Of a stretch of 63,909 nt of DNA, positions 62,034 through 63,909 are shown one piece after another. The notes beneath the pieces are model-generated. The model ran no database searches and was not told where the DNA came from. It saw only the letters and a list, made by a program, of their open reading frames with translations. The DNA comes from CAYQNU01 sp964419055 (lineage in GTDB: Bacteria; Bacteroidota; Bacteroidia; Flavobacteriales_D; Parvicellaceae), in assembly GCA_964419055.1 (NCBI GenBank), contig CAYQNU010000020.1:1-63909 (forward strand), given 5' to 3'. Made by a program: the position numbers and the translations under genes. Each line of letters opens with the position of its first letter. The stretch's first letter is position 1.

Positions 62034-62187
62034 CAAATATATATAAACAATTTTAATTTACCAAATAGTTTTTCATTTCAAAAATTATATAAAACATTGT
62101 ATAACAGATATATAGATATTAGTTAGGTTAACATGTACCCTAAAATAGGTTAATTTTTACCTATAAAAAAATGGGTTAATTATGACC
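62034..62187 (-). promoter_or_regulatory. Dyad-triplet promoter, copy F
   Basis: Leftward promoter: TTTG (62065-62062), 20 bases, TATATTTG (62041-62034). Dyads GGTTAACATGTACC (62126), GGTTAATTTTTACC (62148) and GGTTAATTATGACC (62174), spacing 22 and 26 bp, first dyad 64 bp from the -33. Drives the operon at 61968. The rest of the gap (62188-62550) holds nothing recognisable. Confidence 0.78.
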
Positions 62188-62550
62188 TATTTTTAAGATA
62201 ATTGAATTAAAAATGGGAGAATGACTTGTGGTAATACTCAAATTATAATCTAAAATTCATTACATTTTTAGAAGAAAATCATCTTGGAATTTCATTTGAT
62301 GAAAAGCTCCAGGTCTATTAATCATGAAAATTACATATATCAGTATCAATAGGTTTGATATACGTTCATTTACTTTCTGGGTAAAATTTGAAGAACTTGT
62401 TTATTTAAGTTTCCAAAGTAGGAATTAAACTTTATGGTTTTAGGAAGAAGTAAACAAAAGAATTAAGGTAATTCCAACAATGGACGTAAAATATTTATTT
62501 TTGAAAGAATTACCTCATTATTTGAATTATCATTATCTTGTTTTAGAATT

Positions 62551-63717
62551 TTACGAATTTCTAAAAATCCAATATGATTTTGATTTTCCTTCAACAATCT
62601 TACTTTTTGATTCGAGTATTCTTCTATTTGGAGGCAAACCTAAAAGCGTCATATGAATGTCGTTTAATAACATCTGTGTATCTGAAAAATATCCATGTCC
62701 CAGTAAACTTGTATCTACCCTAGAAGCATCTACAGTATCTAGACCGTCAATAACCACTATATTATCACCTCCTTCTCCTAGTCTAGAATAGCCTTTTCTT
62801 ATTTTTTTTGAAACAATAATAGCTTTATCTTTATTAGAGACATAAAGTGTAAGTCCAAAATTTCTATTTATTTGGGGCATTATTTGATTTATAAAAATAT
62901 CTTTATCAATATCTGGTGCAGCAAGTATTATTTGATTAATAATTTGGTTAGGGAATAAACCCTCATTTTTTAATTGAATCAAAGCATAAGATAAAGCTAC
63001 ATTACCCATGCTGTGTGCAATTATATGAAGTTTCTTCACTGGTGAAGTTTCAAGTAATATTTTTATGAACTCACACAAGTAATTAGAAGATAGTTTGGCT
63101 GAATCAGTATCAGCAATATAACCAGCAACATTTCCCATAGAGGGCCAAGAAAAAGCTACAACAGCTCCCTTGAAGTTTAGATCATACCCTAACTGTGCTG
63201 TACGTAGCATAGCCTCAGTAAATTCAACATTAAAACCATGAATAAATAATAAAATGTCGTTTTCATTTGATTGACCAATTTTTTCTTTTAGAGTAGAAGT
63301 AAATTTAGTTTTATCTATAATTTCATTATTGAGAATAGTAAAATGTTTTTCTGGGCTTTCCTCAAAAAACAAACTACTGAACCAACTTGGGCGTTCTATA
63401 TTTCCAATTTTATGCGAATGAGGAATGCTGATTTTACATGTGCCAAGATGTAAACAACTTTCTCTAGTATTAGAGAACTCAGTTTTACCCATTTTGGTTT
63501 CATATTTTCTGTTGGTACCAAATAAAATGGAATAGGTAATATAGTCATTATTGACTACATTTTTTTGATTGGCATAAATCTCAGAATCTGCACTTGAAAC
63601 ATTGTACATTATAGAAGAATCTTCATTAACCCGTTGGGTGAAATAGATTTTTTTAAAAAAAACTTCTTGGATATTGCTCAAGATACTGAAATTCAGTATC
63701 TTGATGTCGCAAAACAA
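62551..63717 (-). CDS. DUF900-type alpha/beta hydrolase
   Basis: Up to 388 residues with the DUF900 pattern: YSILFGTNRKYE, the strand LLFIHGFNVEFTEAM, FSWPSMG, the elbow IIAHSMGN (catalytic Ser), LAAPDID, and the late GHGYFSD with the catalytic His. The longest frame uses a TTG at 63717; the ATG at 63609 (MYNVSS) is a likely alternative. No signal peptide. Single gene next to the transposase fragment at the window edge. Confidence 0.82.
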   Translation of the reverse strand: MFCDIKILNFSILSNIQEVFFKKIYFTQRVNEDSSIMYNVSSADSEIYANQKNVVNNDYITYSILFGTNRKYETKMGKTEFSNTRESCLHLGTCKISIPHSHKIGNIERPSWFSSLFFEESPEKHFTILNNEIIDKTKFTSTLKEKIGQSNENDILLFIHGFNVEFTEAMLRTAQLGYDLNFKGAVVAFSWPSMGNVAGYIADTDSAKLSSNYLCEFIKILLETSPVKKLHIIAHSMGNVALSYALIQLKNEGLFPNQIINQIILAAPDIDKDIFINQIMPQINRNFGLTLYVSNKDKAIIVSKKIRKGYSRLGEGGDNIVVIDGLDTVDASRVDTSLLGHGYFSDTQMLLNDIHMTLLGLPPNRRILESKSKIVEGKSKSYWIFRNS

Positions 63718-63732
63718 AAAACAATATCCGTG

Positions 63733-63909
63733 TCAAATATAGTTAAAAATTATTTACGAGTACTAGAAATAATTAGTTCTTTAAATTACGAACTTGATTA
63801 TAAATCTACTGTTGGGAGAAAATCTAAAATGTCTGATTTAGAAGTGGTTGCTTTTGTAACCTCCCCTTTTTTAGGACAGGTTGTAAATATACAAATTTTG
63901 AATTTAATT
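63733..63909 (+). mobile_element. Partial IS982-like transposase start, cut by the window end
   Basis: The plus strand reads VSNIVKNYLRVLEIISSLNY, ELDYKSTVGRKSKMSDLEVV and then diverges. This pattern matches the N-terminus of IS982-family transposases as I recall them. The normal LTAEF..DSE continuation is replaced (FVTSPFLGQV), suggesting a frameshift or decay. The window ends before more can be read; no terminal repeat was seen. Confidence 0.5.

Noticed and set aside
62480..62656. 58-residue open frame on the plus strand
   Set aside because: It overlaps the 3' end of the DUF900 gene in antisense, has no promoter box, and its sequence looks like the shadow of that gene.

Overview
This window looks like most or all of a low-GC mobilizable plasmid, or plasmid-derived island, from a member of the Bacteroidota (Flavobacteriia-like, inferred). 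The reasons are the AT-rich composition, the lack of Shine-Dalgarno sequences, and many promoters of the Bacteroidota form TTTG-N20-TAnnTTTG. A ParA/partner pair, a plasmid initiator beside an iteron field and a MobV-type relaxase are also present. No rRNA, tRNA or CRISPR array was seen.

Layout. 1-5095: backbone with an AT-rich leader, parA, a ParB-like partner, a rep-type gene and 20 copies of a 16-bp iteron, mostly about 100 bp apart. 5096-7936: an AAA/DUF4143 ATPase, a candidate oriT and a relaxase. 8100-13125: an uncharacterised operon with a GHKL ATPase, an exported lipoprotein hydrolase, a tiny HTH protein and two tandem small P-loop proteins. 13129-22540: a leftward phosphorothioation-type locus (SspB-, SspC- and SspD-like). 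It is followed by two stacked accessory modules, one of them a DUF262-only protein with a Hanks-type kinase where a full SspE would be expected. 22643-32534: putative secreted or effector proteins, including a glycine-zipper protein, a large pore-former-like protein with a cysteine-peptidase domain apparently split over two genes, and a DUF4157 protein. 32585-50005: a string of defence-like genes on the minus strand (OLD nuclease set, AIPR, Fic/SLOG set, ABC-three-component set, AbiC-like) separated by repeated inverted-repeat intergenic sequences. 50307-57249: a second large effector-like protein with a patatin and a WG-repeat protein. 57261-61968: an operon of envelope- or lipid-directed hydrolases. 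62551-63909: a DUF900 hydrolase and the broken start of an IS982-like transposase.

How it works together. The plasmid appears to carry two kinds of cargo: anti-phage systems, and effector-like gene sets rich in lipases and hydrolases. The most striking non-coding signal is a family of five promoters (near 23.5, 30.1, 38.2, 50.1 and 62.1 kb). In each, three 14-bp dyads (GGTNA-N4-TNACC type) spaced exactly 22 and 26 bp lie 63-64 bp upstream of a TTTG-N20-TAnnTTTG promoter. This rigid geometry suggests a dedicated activator and a plasmid-wide regulon; a related two-dyad site sits at the promoter of the GHKL operon. Two loci (after sspD and after the patatin gene at 53.3 kb) carry decayed duplicates of the 3' end of the upstream gene just past the accessory genes. 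That is a footprint of module insertion by recombination at gene 3' ends.
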